DNA from: Penium margaritaceum
Lineage: Eukaryota > Streptophyta > Zygnematophyceae > Desmidiales > Peniaceae
Direction: 5' to 3'
DNA: 64,000 nucleotides
NCBI GenBank assembly: GCA_023375785.1
Contig: SZWC01001497.1
Span: 214,510 to 278,509, forward strand
The notes below the pieces were generated by a model. That model made no database searches and was not told where the DNA came from. It was given only the letters and a program-made list of their open reading frames with translations. Made by a program: the position numbers and the translations under genes. Shown here in pieces: positions 24,401 to 36,810 of this stretch (position 1 is the stretch's first letter; every line of letters starts with the position of its first letter).

Positions 24401-27400
24401 TGTGCCGTAGTTGCGACCTAGTTGCGACTTAGTTGTGCCCTAGTTGTGCCCTAGTTGCGCCCTAGTTGCACCCTAGATGCACCCTAGTTTTACCCTAGTT
24501 GCGCCCTAGTTGCACCCTAGTTGCGACCTAGTTGCGACTTAGTTGTGCCCTAGTTGTGCCCTAGTTGCGCCCTAGTTGCACCCTAGATGCACCCTAGTTT
24601 TACCCTAGTTGCGCCCTAGTTGCACCCTAGTTGCCCCCTAGTTGCACCCTAGTTGCGCCCTAGTCGCACCCGCGTTGCGGCCTCGTCGCGCCCTACTTGC
24701 ACCCTCGTTGCGCCCTAGTTGCATCCTAGTTGCGTCCTAGTTGCACCCTAGTTGCGCCCTAGTCGCACCCGCGTTGCGGCCTCGTCGCGCCCTACTTGCA
24801 CCCTCGTTGCGCCCTAGTTGCATCCTAGTTGCGTCCTAGTTGCACCCTGGTTGCGCTCTAGTTGCACCCTGGTTGCGCCCTAATTGCGCCCTAGTTATGC
24901 CCTAGTTGCGCCTTAGTTGTGCCCTAGTTGCAACCTACTTGTGCCCTACTTGCGTCCTATTTGCGCCCTAGTTGCGCCCTACTTGCACCCTAGTCGCGTC
25001 CTTGTTGCGCCCTAGTTGTACCCTAGTTGCGCCCTTCTTGCACCCTTATTACACCCTACTTACACCCTACTGGCGCCCTACTTGCGCCCTAGTTGCGCCT
25101 TAGTTGGGCACTAGCTACGACCTAGTTGTGCCCTAGTTGTGCCCTAGTTGCGTCTTACTTGCGCCCTACTTGCGCCCTAGTTGCGCCTTAGTTGGGCACT
25201 AGCTACGACCTAGTTGTGCCCTAGTTGTGCCCTAGTTGCGTCTTACTTGCGCCCTACTTGCGCCCTAGTTGCGCCATAGTCGCGCCCTAGTTGCGCCCTA
25301 GTTGCACCCTAGTTGTACCCTAGTTGCGCCCTAGTTGCACCCTAGTTGCGTCCTAGTTGCGCCCTAGTTGCGCCCTGGTTACACCCTGGTTGCGCACTAG
25401 TTGCGCCCTAGTTGCGCCCTAGTTGCGTCCTAGTTGCACCCTAGTTGCGACCTAGTTGCGACCTAGTTGCGTCCTAGTTGTGCCCTAGTTGCGCCCTAGT
25501 TGCACCCTAGTTGCGCCCTAGTTGCGCCCTAGTTGCGCCCTAGTTGCGTCCTAGTTGTGCCCTAGTTGCGCCCTAGTTGCACCCTAGTTGCGCCCTAGTT
25601 GCGCCCTAGTTGCGCCCTAGTTGCGTCCTAGTTGCGCCCTAGTTGCGCCCTAGTTGCGCCCTAGTTGCGCCCTGGTTGCGCCCTAGTTGCGCACTAGTTG
25701 CACCCTACTTGCGCCCTACTTGCACCCTACTTGCACCCTAATTGTGCCTCAGTTGGGCACTACCTACGCCCTAGTTGTACCCTAGTTACGCCCATAGTTG
25801 TGTCCTACTTGTGCCCTACTTATGCCATCGTTGCGCCTTAGTTGCAGCCTAGTTGCACCCTAGTTGCGCCTTAGTTGCGCCCTAGATACGACCTAGTTGC
25901 GCCCTAGTTACGCCCTAGTTGTGCCCTAGTTACGCCCAAGTTGCGCCCTAGTTCCGCCCTAATTATGTCCTAGTTGCGCCCTAGTTGCGCCCTAGTTGCG
26001 CCCTAGTCGCGCCCTAGTTGCGCCCTAGTTGTGCCCTAGTTGCGCCCTAGTTGCGTCCTAGTTGCACCCTATTTGCATCCTTATTGTACCCTACATCCGC
26101 CCTACTGGCACCCTACTTGCGCCCTAGGTGTACCTTAGTTGGGCACTAGCTACACACTAGTTGTGCCCTAGTTGCGCGCTCGTTGCGTCCTACTTGTGCC
26201 CCAACTTGCACACCAGTTGCACCCTAGTTGCGCCCTAGTTGCGCCCTAGTTGTGCCATAGTTGCGCTCTAATTGCACCCTAGTTGCACCCTACTTGTGCC
26301 CTAGTTGCGCCCTAGTTGCGCCCTAGGTGCACCCTAGTTGCGCTCTAGTTGCACCCTAGTTGCGCCCTAGTTGTGCCCAACTTGCACACTAGTTGCACCG
26401 AAGTTGCTCCCAAGTTGCGCCCTAGTTGCGCCCTAGGTGCACCCTAGTTGCGCTCTAGTTGCACCCTAGTTGCGCCCTAGTTGTGCCCAACTTGCACACT
26501 AGTTGCACCGAAGTTGCTCCCAAGTTGCGCCGTAGTTGCGCCATAGTTGCGTCCTAGTTGCGCCCTACTTGCACCCTACTTGCGCCCTACTTACGCCCTA
26601 GTTGCACCCTAGTTGTGCCCTGCTTGTGCCCTAGGTGCGTCCTAGTTGCGCCCTACTTGCACCCTACTTGCGCCCTACTTACGCCCTAGTTGCACCCTAG
26701 TTGTGCCCTGCTTGTGCCCTAGGTGCGTCCTAGTTACGCCATAGTTGCACCCCAGTAGCGCCATTCTTACGCCCTTATTGTACCAAATTTACACCCTATT
26801 GGCGCCCTACCTGCGCCCTACTTGCGCCTCAATTGGGTACTAGCTACGCCCTAGTTGCCCCCAGTTGCGCCCTAATTGCACCCTAGTTGCGCCCTAGTTG
26901 CGCCTTAGTTGCGCCCTAGTTGCGCCCTAGTTACACCCAAGTCGCGTCCTAGTCGTGCCCTAGTCGTGCCCTAGTCGCGCTATAGTCGCGTCCTAGTTGC
27001 GCCTTAGTTGCACCTACTTGCACCCTAGTTGCGCCCTAGTTGCACCCTAGTTGTACCCTAGTTGTGCCCTAGTTGCGTCCTAGTTGCACCCTAGTTGTGC
27101 CCTAGTTGAGTCCTAACTGCGCCGTAGATGTGCCCTAGTTGCGGCCTAGTTGCGCCCTAGTTACGCCCTAGTTGCGCCCTAGTTACGCCTTAGTTGTACC
27201 CTAGTTGCGCACTAGTTGCGCCCAAGTTACGCCCTAGTTGCGCCCTAGTTGCGCCCTACTTGCGCCCTACTCTTGCCCTAGTTGCGCCTTGGTTGGGCAC
27301 TAGCTACGCCCTAGTTGTACCCTAGTTGCGCCCTAGCTGCATCCTTCTTGTGGACTACTTGCGTCCTAGTTGCGTCTTAGTTGCGCCTTTGTTGCTCCTG

Positions 27401-30400
27401 AGTTGCGCCTTAGTTGCACCCTAGTTACGCCCAAGTTGTGCCCTAGCTACGCCCTAGTTGCACCCTAGTTGCACCCTAGTTGCACCCTAGTTGTGCCCTA
27501 GTTGCGCCCTAGTTGTACCCTAGTTGCGCCCTTGTTGCGCCCTTGTTGTGCCCTTGCTGCGCCCTCGTTGCGCCCTCATTGCGATCAACTTGGACCCTAG
27601 TTGTACCCTTGTTACGCCCTAGTTGTGCCCCACTTTTGCCGTAGTTGCGCCATACTTGCATCCTACTTGCGTCCTACTTGCGCCCTAGTTGCACCCTTGA
27701 TGCGCCCTAGTTTTGCCCTAGTTGCGCTGTAGTTGCACACAAGTTACACCCTAGTTGCACCCTAGTTGTGCCCTAGTTGCGTCCTAGTTGCACCCTAGTT
27801 GCACCCTAGTTGCGCCCTACTTGCATCCTACTTGCACCCTAGTTGCGCCCTAGTTGTGCTCTACTGCGTCCTAGTTGTGCCGTAGTTACGCCTCAGCTGG
27901 ACACTAGCTACACTGTGATTGCGTCCTAGTTGCGTCCTAGTTGCATCCTAGTTGCACCCTAGTTACGCCCTATTTGCGGCCTACTTGCGACCAACTTGTA
28001 CCCTACTTGTACCCTAGTTGTGCAATAGTTGCACCCTAGTTGCATCCTACTTGCTCACTACTTACACCCTACTTACACCCTACTTGTGCCCTAGTTGTGT
28101 CATACTTATGCCCCCCCTAGTTGCACCCTAGTTGCCTCCTAGTTGCGCCCTAGTTGGGTCCTAGTTTTGCCCTAGTCGCGCCCTAGTCGTGCCCTATTCA
28201 CGCCCTAGTTGCGCCCTATTTGCGCCCTAGTTGTACCCTATTTGCGCTCATATTGCACCATTCTTGCGCCCTACTGGCACCCTTCTTGCGCCCTAGTTGT
28301 GCCTTAGTTGCCCACTAGCTACACCCTAGTTGTGCCCTAGTTGCGCCCTATTTGCTTCCTACTTGTGCCCTACTTGGGCGCTAGTTGTACCTTAGTTACA
28401 CCTTAGTTGCGTCCAACTTGCACACTAGTTGCACCCTAGTTGCGCCCTAGTTGTGTCCTAGTTGTGCGCTAGTTGCGCCCTAGTTGCGCCCTGGTTGCAC
28501 CCTAGTTGCGCCCTAGTTGCATCCTAGTTGCACCCTAGTTGCACCCTAGTTGCGCCCTAGTTGCATCCTACTTGCACCCTAGTTGCGCCCTAGTTGCGCC
28601 CTAGTACCCTAATTACGCCCTAGTTGCACCCTAGTTCACCCTCGTTGCGCCCTAGTTGCACCCTAGTTGTGCCCTCGTTGCGCCCTCGTTGCTCCCTAGT
28701 TGTGCCCTAGTTGCGCTCTAGTTGCACCATAGTTGCGTCCTAGTTGCGCCCTAGTTGTGCTCTAGTTGCGCCCTAGTTGCGCCCTAGTTGCGCCTTAGTT
28801 GTGCCATAGTTACGCTCTAGTTGCGCCCTAGTTGCACCCTAGTTGCGCCATTGTTGCGCCTTAGTTGTGCCCTAATTGCACCCTAATTGCACCCTATTTG
28901 AGTCATAGTTGCGCCCTACTTGCACCCTAGTTGCGTCTTAGTTGCGCCCTAGTTGCGCCCTAGTTGTGCCTCAGTTGGGCACAAGCTACGCCCTAGTTGT
29001 ATCCTACTTGCGCCCTAGTTACGTCCTACTTGTGCCCTATTTGCGCCCTAGCTGCGCCATAGTTACGCCCTAGTTGCGCCTTAGTTGCGCCCTAGTTGCG
29101 CCTTAGTTGCACCCTAGTTGCGCCCTAGTTGCACCCTAGTTGCGCCCTAGTTGCCCCCAGTTGCAGCCTAATTATGCCCTAGTTGCATCCTAGTTGCACC
29201 CTAGTTGCGCCCTAGTTGCGCCCATGTCGCGCCCTAGTCGCGCCCTAGTTGCGCCCTAGTTGCACACTAGTTGCACCCTAGTTGCGCCCTAGTTGCGCCC
29301 TAGTTGCGCCCTAGTTGTGCCCTAGTTGCAACCTAGTTGTGCCCTAATTATGCCCTAGTTACCCCCAATTGCCCCCTAATTGGGCCCTAGTTGTGCCCTA
29401 GTTGCGCCCTAGTTGTGCCCTAGTTGCGCCCTAGTTGCGCCCTAGTTTCCCCCTGAGTGTGAGCCCTAGTTGCGCACAAGTTACACCCTACTTGCGCCTT
29501 ACTTGCACCCTATTTGCGCCCTAGTTGCGCCTCAGTTGGACATTAACCCTAGTTGTACCCTAGTTGCACCCGAGTTGCGTCCTACTTGCGCCCTAGTTGC
29601 GCCTCAGTTGGGCACTACGCCCTAGTTGTACCCTAGTTGCGCCCTAGTTGCGTTATACTTGTGCCCTATTTGTGCCCTAGTTGCGCCTTGGTTTTGGCCT
29701 AGCTGCGCCCTAGCTGCATCCTAGGTGCGTCCTAGTTGCGCCCTAGTTGCGCCCTATTTGTGCCCTAGTTGCGCCCTAGTTGCGCCCAAGTTGCGCCCTA
29801 GTTGTGCCCTTGTTGCGCCCTAGTTGCGCCCTAGTTGCGCCTTAGTTGCACCCTAGTTGCGCCCTAGTTGCGTCCATGTCTCGCCCTAGTCGTGCCCTAG
29901 TCACGCTCTTGTCGCGCCATAGTCGCGCCCTAGTTGCACCCTAGCTGTGGCCTAGTATCACCCTAGTTGCGCCCTAGTTGCACCCTAGTTGCGCCCTTGT
30001 TGCACCCTTGTTGCGCCCTCAATGCACCCTTGTTGCGCCCTCGTTGCCGTCAAGTTGCACCCTAGTTGCGCCCTTGTTACACTTCGTTGTGCCCCACTTG
30101 TGGCGTAGTTTCGCCCTACTTGCGCCCTAGTTGCCCTACTTGCGGTCTAGTTGCACCCTTGTTGTGCCCTAGTTGCGCCCTGGTTGCGCCCTTGTTTCGC
30201 CCTAGTTGGGCCCGAGTTGCGCCCAAGTTGCGCCCTAGTTGCGCCCTAGTTGCACCCTAGTTGCGCCCTAGTTGCGCCCTAGTTGCGCCCTAGTTCCGCC
30301 CTAGTCGCGCCCTAGTCGCGCCCTAGACACGACCTAGTTACGCCCTCATTACGCCCTAGTTACGCTCTAGTTGCACCCTATTTGCGCCCTTATTGCACCC

Positions 30401-30979
30401 TACTTGCGCCCTACTGGCACCCTTCTAGCGCCCTAGTTGTGCCTTAGTTGGGCACTAGTTACGCCCTAGTTGTGCCCTAATTGCGCTCTAGTTGTGTCCT
30501 ACTTGTGCCCTAATTGCGTGCTAGTTGCGCCTTAGTTGCACCTTAGTTGCGCCCAACTTGCACACTAGTTGCACCATAGTTGCGCCCTAGTTACGCCCTA
30601 TTTGTGCCCTAGTTGCGCCTTAGTTGCGCCCTGGTTGCGCCCCGGTTGCGCCCTAGTTGCACCCTAGTTGCGCCCTAGTTACGCCCTAGTTGCGCCCTAA
30701 TTGCGCTCTAGTTGTGTCCTACTTGTGCCCTAATTGCGTGCTAGTTGCGCCTTAGTTGCACCTTAATTGCGCCCAACTTGCACACTAGTTGCACCCTAGT
30801 TGCGCCCTAGTTACGCCCTAGTTGCGCCCTAGTTGCGCCCTGGTTGCGCCCAACTTGCACACTAGTTGCACCATAGTTGCGCCCTAGTTACGCCCTATTT
30901 GTGCCCTAGTTGCGCCTTAGTTGCGCCCTGGTTGCGCCCCGGTTGCGCCCTAGTTGCACCCTAGTTGCGTCCTAGTTGC
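21486..30979 (-). repeat. Family B 11-bp satellite, minus orientation, second segment
   Basis: About 860 tandem units of agttgcgccct with the same CpG-decay variants and marker motifs as the first B segment. Exact adjacent block duplications occur at 24421/24531 (110 bp), 24671/24770 (99 bp), 25111/25199 (88 bp), 26321/26431 (110 bp) and 26591/26679 (88 bp). The ctagtcgcg...cacgacctag block recurs about every 1.5-2.1 kb (22540, 24020, 28170, 30300). No gene-like sequence is visible. The array ends at a perfect palindrome where orientation flips. Confidence 0.97.
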
Positions 30980-30985
30980 GCAACT
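30974..30985. repeat. 12-bp palindrome at B/C orientation switch
   Basis: agttgcgcaact is a perfect dyad. Its left half is the minus-oriented B unit and its right half is a plus-oriented unit running into caactctggtacaactc, a 17-bp piece of family C (30981..30997). The flip of orientation and the change of family therefore share a palindromic core, as expected of a fold-back or inversion event. Confidence 0.88.
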
Positions 30986-30997
30986 CTGGTACAACTC

Positions 30998-32791
30998 GGA
31001 CCGCTTATTAGGGAATTGCTTGGTTGGAGTCCCCTTTGGTCGGTGGATGACCGTTAACGGCTATTTGGAAGTGTCACCAAGGTGATTCAAGGCTGGAGCT
31101 GAACTATTATCCAGAGTGCCTGGGATATTCAGGCGGTAGGTGTTGATGGTGGTCATCTTCTTTATTTTGACACCCCTCGTGAACATGACCCCTGAAGTGA
31201 CTTTTTGAGTTGAGGTTTTCCAGACTTGGTGGAGGTGATGGAAAAGGAAGTTCGGCCAGGGCAGGACGAGGAGGTGGTTGAGGTAGTTGATCCATGGATA
31301 TCTGGTAGGGTGAGATGAGGAGGCCTGATGCCTAACAGAAGAGAATGTTGTGGAGAATTATGCACGAGGAGGATGGCCGAACACGGGATAAGCGGAGAGA
31401 CACGACGCGGCAGAGAGGTAGAGCGTTACAACCACTTCTTTTGCTTTCAAGAGAGTGACGGCTTGTTCCCCAGTTGGCTCGGAAATGGGTGCAGGAAGAC
31501 TGGTGGTGTCCGATATCCTCTCAGCTGGGGAAAAGTTGGTTGCGACAGAGGGAGTCGAGCAGCCGGCAGAGCCACTGGTCCACTGATGTCAGGAGAGTGA
31601 CGCCTTGTTCCCCAGTTGGCTCGGAAATGGGAGCACAAAGACTGGTGGTGTCCGATATCCCGACGGCGGTAGTTTGGCTGCAGTTGTTTGACGGAGCGAG
31701 AGGGCGACACGAGAATGCGGCTCGAGATGAAGGACCTAAGCTGACAGAGGATGACGGGAAGGAAGTGGCAGATGGGTCTGATGAGGAAAGAGGTGAGAGG
31801 AGGAGGTGCTTGTGGTGGCAGAGGCGATGAGGGGCAGTGGATTGTAGATGGCAGGAAGCTTCTTGGTAGTTGATGGCAGGCGACGACTCGAGAGGTGCTT
31901 GCGAATGATGTAGGCCAAAAGTCACCGGTTGTTAGCCGCGGGTGCAGAAATGGGTGCAGGACTTTCTTAGAATGACAATGCGTTTCTTCAGTGCAAGAAC
32001 TCGTCAGGCAGTGCTGCTCATGTCAGCTGCGGGTGAAGCGGTGAGGCGTGAGACGAAGGTAGCGGCGGCAGAAGATTGCAGGTGGAAGGGATGGAGGGAG
32101 GATGTTAGCAGAGCGGTGACGAAGTCACAGGGTACCAGGTGATGTTGCCTGAAGCTCTGATACCATGTCAGAAGAATGCAGACACGAGGACAGCAGTAGC
32201 AGGAGCAAGCAGAAGCATCAGGACATGCAAGGGTATGTCAACAGATTCACGTAAGCGAGAGCAGTCCAAGGAGTTAGTCGCAGAGGTTGAGAGAGGCTGA
32301 GACGTGAGGCGGTCGGGGTAGACAAGTTAATGTGAGAGAGTGCTGGCGAGATGAGTGATGGTTGGCGAAGCAAGAGAGCTGAGTGAAGGAGCAAGAGTGA
32401 CGGAGCGAAGAGATAAGAGAAGCTGGTGACGACAGGGAATGCGAGGAACGGGCAGGGCGAAGACACGGCGGCGAGGCCGTGGAACCAAAAGGGGAACAGG
32501 ATGAGTAGAACTGTTCTGGTTAAACTGGAAGGGAATGAACATCCTCCTTATATCAAAGATAGATCAGGACAAAGCATATGCAACAGCATGTGCACTAGCC
32601 GGACACGCTTGTGGTGGGACCTCTTATTAGGGGATTTCTCGGTTGGAGTTCCGTTTGGTTGGTGGATGACCGTTAACGGCTATTTGGAAGTGTCACCGAG
32701 GTGATTCAAGGCCGGAGCTGAACCACTATCCAGAGTGCCTGGGATATTCAGGCGATAGGAGTTGATGGTGGTCATCTTCTTCATTCCGACA
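30998..32791 (-). mobile_element. Non-autonomous LTR retrotransposon, copia-like (element 1), broken
   Basis: Read on the minus strand: LTR 32791..32166 (626 bp, TGTC at the start, GACA at the end), PBS 32165..32154, internal region 32165..31173, a short purine-rich tract ending GAGGGG just before 31173, then a partial second LTR 31172..30998. Its LTR matches that of element 2 (43749..44377) over most of its length. The internal region holds a repeated block of about 135-140 bp (near 31452 and 31586) and no recognisable gag, protease, integrase or RT. It lies between family C sequences (30981..30997 and from 32792), so it inserted into C. It is broken. LTR differences from element 2 are scattered, so it is not very young. 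Confidence 0.85.
32154..32165 (-). promoter_or_regulatory. Primer-binding site (initiator tRNA-Met) of LTR element 1
   Basis: On the minus strand TGGTATCAGAGC directly follows the LTR terminus GACA. Twelve bases match the 3' end complement of plant initiator methionyl-tRNA, the usual primer of plant Ty1/copia-type elements. This is the strongest evidence for orientation, LTR boundary and plant-like host. Confidence 0.9.
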
Positions 32792-34500
32792 CTCTGGCAC
32801 AACTCTGGTACAACTCTGGCACAACTCTGGCACAGATCTGGCATAACTCTGGTAGAACTCTTGCACAAATCTGGCACAACTCTGGCACACCTATGGCACA
32901 ACTCTGGCACAACACCGGCATAACTCTGGCACAACTCTGGCAAAATTATGTAACAACTCTGGCACAACTCTTGCACAACTCTGGCACATCTCTGGCACAA
33001 CACTGGCACAAATCGCGAAAAAATATGGCACAACCCTGGCACAACTCTGGCACAACTCTGGCACAACTCTGGCACAAATCTGGCACAAATCTGGCACAAC
33101 TCTGGCACAACTCTGGCACATCTCTGGCACAGCTCTGGCACAAATCTGGCACAACACTGGCAAAACTTTGGCACAACTCTGGCACTACTCTGGCACAACT
33201 CTGGTACAACTCTGGCACAACTCTGGCACAACTCGGGCACAACTTGAGCACAACTCTGGCACAACTCTGGTACAACTTCGGCACAACCCTGGCACAAATA
33301 TGGCACAACACCGGCACAACTATGGCACGACTCTGGCACAAATCTGGCACAACTTTGGCACAACTGTGGCACGATTCTGGCACAACTCTGGCACAGCTCT
33401 GGCACAACTCTGGCAAAACTCTGGCACAACTTTGGCACAACTCAAGCACAACTCTGGCACAACTCTAGCACAACTCTGGCACTACTCTGGTACAACTATG
33501 GCACAACTCTGGCACAACTCTAGCTCAGCTCTCGCAAAACTCTGGCACAACTCTGGCACAACTCTGGCACAAATCTGGCACAACTCTGGCACAAGTCTGG
33601 CATAACTTTGCAACACCTTTGGCACATTTCTGGCACAAATCTGGCACAAATCTGGCACAACTCTAGCAGGAATGTGGAAAAACACCCGCACAACTCCGGC
33701 ACAACTCTGGCACAACTCTGACAAAACTCTGGCACAACATTGGCACAACTCTGGCACAACTCTGGCACAATACTGGCAAAACTCAGGCACAACTCAGGCT
33801 CAACTCTGGCAGAACTATGGCACAACTCTGGCACAACTCTGGCACAACTCTGGCACAACTCTGGCACAACTCTGGCACAACTCTGGCACAACTCTGGCAC
33901 AACTCTGGCAAAACTCTGGCACAACTCTGGCACAACTCTGGCACAACTCTGGCACAACTCTCGCACAACTCTGGCACAACTCTGGCACAACTGTCGCAAA
34001 ACTGTGGCACAGCTTTGGCCCAACTGTGGAACAGTTCCGGAACATCTCTGGCACAACACTGGCACAACTCTGGCAAAAATATGGCACAACTCTGGCATAA
34101 CTCTGCTACAACTCTGGCACAACTCTGGCACAACTCCGTTACATCTCTGGCACAACTCTGGCACAAATCGGGCACAACTCTGGCAAAACTCTGGCACAAC
34201 TCTGGCACTACTCTGGCATAACTCTGGTACAAATCAGGCAAAACTCTGGCACAACTCTGGCACAACTCTGGTACAACTCTGGCACAACTCTGGCACAACT
34301 ATGGCACAACCATGGCACAACTCTGGCACAACACCGGCACAACTCTGGCAAACTTTGGCACAACTTTGGCATGACCGTGGCACAACTCTAGCACAACTCT
34401 GGCAAAACTCTGGCTCAACTCTGGCACTACTCTGGCACAACTCTGGCACAACTCTGGCACAACTATGGCACAACTCTGGCACAACTCTGGCACAACTCTG

Positions 34501-34720
34501 GCATAATTCTGGCACAACTCTGACACAACGTTGGCACAACTTTGGCACAACTGTGGCACAAGTCCGGTACATCTCTGCCACAACACTGGCACAACTCTGG
34601 CACAACTCTGGCATAATTCTGGCACAACTCTGACACAACGTTGGCACAACTTTGGCACAACTGTGGCACAAGTCCGGTACATCTCTGCCACAACACTGGC
34701 ACAACTCTGGCACAAATCTG
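34501..34720 (+). repeat. 110-bp duplication in family C
   Basis: The block gcataattctggcacaac with acgttggcacaac and agtccggtacatc occurs at 34501 and at 34611. The copies are adjacent and look identical over 110 bp, ten 11-bp units. Confidence 0.92.
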
Positions 34721-34798
34721 GCACAACTCTGGCACAACTTGAGCACAACTCTGGCACAACTATGGCACTACTCTGGCACAAATCTGGCACAACTCTGG

Positions 34799-35040
34799 CA
34801 AAACTCTGGCACAACTCTGGCACTACTCTGGCACAACTCTGGTACAGCTCGAGCACAACTCTGGCAAAACTCTTGCACAACTTTGGTACAACTCTAGCAC
34901 AACTCTGGCAAAACTCTGGCACAACTCTGGCACAACTCTGGCAAAACTCTGGCACAACTCTGGCACTACTCTGGCACAACTCTGGTACAGCTCGAGCACA
35001 ACTCTGGCAAAACTCTTGCACAACTTTGGTACAACTCTAG
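34799..35040 (+). repeat. 143-bp duplication in family C
   Basis: The variant ggtacagctcgagcacaac occurs at 34841 and 34984, 143 bp apart (thirteen units), with matching neighbours such as aaaactcttgcacaacttt. The copies are near-identical. Confidence 0.88.
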
Positions 35041-35060
35041 CACAACTCTGGCGAAAGTCT

Positions 35061-35280
35061 GGCACAACTCTGGCACAACTCAAGCACAAGTCTGGCACAA
35101 CTATGGCACAACTCTGGCACTACTCTGGAACAACTCTGGCACAAATCTGGCACAACACTAGCACAACTCTGGTACAACTCTGGCACAACTCAAGCACAAG
35201 TCTGGCACAACTATGGCACAACTCTGGCACTACTCTGGAACAACTCTGGCACAAATCTGGCACAACACTAGCACAACTCT
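35061..35280 (+). repeat. 110-bp duplication in family C (second)
   Basis: The string caagcacaagtctggc occurs at 35081 and 35191 with the same following variants (actactctggaacaac and acaacactagc). The two adjacent copies are ten units long. Confidence 0.9.
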
Positions 35281-36359
35281 GGTCAAACTATGCCACAACT
35301 CTGGCACAACTCTGGCACATCTATGGTACATCACTGGCACAACTCTGGAACAAATCTGGCACAACTATGGAACAACTCTGGCACAAATCTGGTACAACTC
35401 TGGCACAACTCTGGCACAACTCTGGCACAATGCAGGCACACCTCTGACACCACTCTGGCAGAACTCTGGCACAACTCTGGCACAACTCTGGCACAACTCT
35501 GGCACAACTCTGGCACAACTCTGGCACAACTCTGGCACAACTCTGGCACAACTCTGGCACAACTCTGGCACATCTCTGGCAAAACACTGGCACAACTATC
35601 GAACAAATCTGGCACAACTCTGGCACAACTCTTGCACAACTCTGGCACAACTCTGGCACTACTCTGGCACAACTCTGGCACAACTCTGGCACAACTCTGG
35701 CACAACTCTGGCACAACTTTGGCACAACTTTGGCACAACTCTGGCACAACTATGGCATAACACCGGCCCAACTGTGGCACAACTAAAGCACAACTCTGGC
35801 ACAACTCTAGCACAACTCTGGCACTACTCTAGCACAACTCTGGCACAACTCTGGCACAACTCAAGCACAGCTCTGGAAAAACTCTGGCACAACTCTCGCA
35901 CAACTCTGGCACAACTCTCGCACAACTCTCGCACAACTCTGGCACAACTGTGGAACAACCTTGGCACAACTCAGGCACAACTCTGGCACAAATATGGCAC
36001 AACTCTAGCAGGACTGTGGAAAAACTCTGGCACAACTCCGGCACGACTCTGCGACAACTCTGACACAACTGTGGCACAACTCTGGCAAAACTCTGGCACA
36101 ACTCTGGCACAGCTCTTGCACAACTCTGGCACAACTCTGGCACAACTCTGGCACAACTGTGGCACAACTCAGGCACAACTTAGGCTCAACTGTGGAACAA
36201 TTCCGGTACATCCCTGGCACAACTCTGGCACAAATATGGCACAACTCTGGCATAACCCTGCTACAACTCTGGCACAACTCTGGCAGAACTCCGTTACATC
36301 TCTGGCACAACTCTGGCACATCCCTGGCACAACTATGGCAACACTCTGGCACAACTCTG

Positions 36360-36570
36360 GCACTACTCTGGCATAACTCTGGTACAACTCTGTAAAAACT
36401 CTGGCACAACTCTGGCACAACTCTGGTACAACTCTGGCACAAATCTGGCACAACTCTGGCACAACTCTGGCACTACTCTGGCATAACTCTGGTACAACTC
36501 TGTAAAAACTCTGGCACAACTCTGGCACAACTCTGGTACAACTCTGGCACAAATCTGGCACAACCATGGC
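36360..36570 (+). repeat. 110-bp duplication in family C (third)
   Basis: The block cactactctggcataac with ctctgtaaaaactctgg occurs at 36361 and 36471. The two ten-unit copies lie just upstream of the highly amplified 110-bp array. Confidence 0.9.
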
Positions 36571-36810
36571 ACAACCATGGCACAAATCTGGCAGAACACC
36601 GGCACAACTCTGGCACAACTCTGGTACCGCTTTGGCACGACCGTGGCACAACTCTAGCACAACTCTGGCAAAAATATGGCTCAACTCTTGCACAACTCTG
36701 GCAGAACTCTGGCACAACTCTGGCACAACTCTGGCAGAACGCTCGCACAACTCTGGCACAACTCTGGCACAACTCCGGTACATCTCTGGCACAACTCTGG
36801 CACTACACCG

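Larger units (their letters stand above)
20125..28060. repeat. Large A+B segmental unit, copy 2 (about 7.9 kb)
   Basis: The second copy of the unit at 12415..20124. It starts with 1.35 kb of family A that would otherwise be an unexplained island inside B, then has the identical palindromic junction at 21471 and B landmarks in the same order. The right end is approximate: the match to gcaatagttgcaccctag near 20070 is found near 28020, after which B continues without a third A block. Landmarks at about 29450 (ccctgagtg) and 30300 suggest a further partial B unit. Confidence 0.82.

Noticed and set aside
31107-32704. Several 60-134 codon frames on both strands within LTR element 1
   Set aside because: Overlapping, no recognisable domain, not equally open in element 2; regarded as chance frames in a non-coding element.
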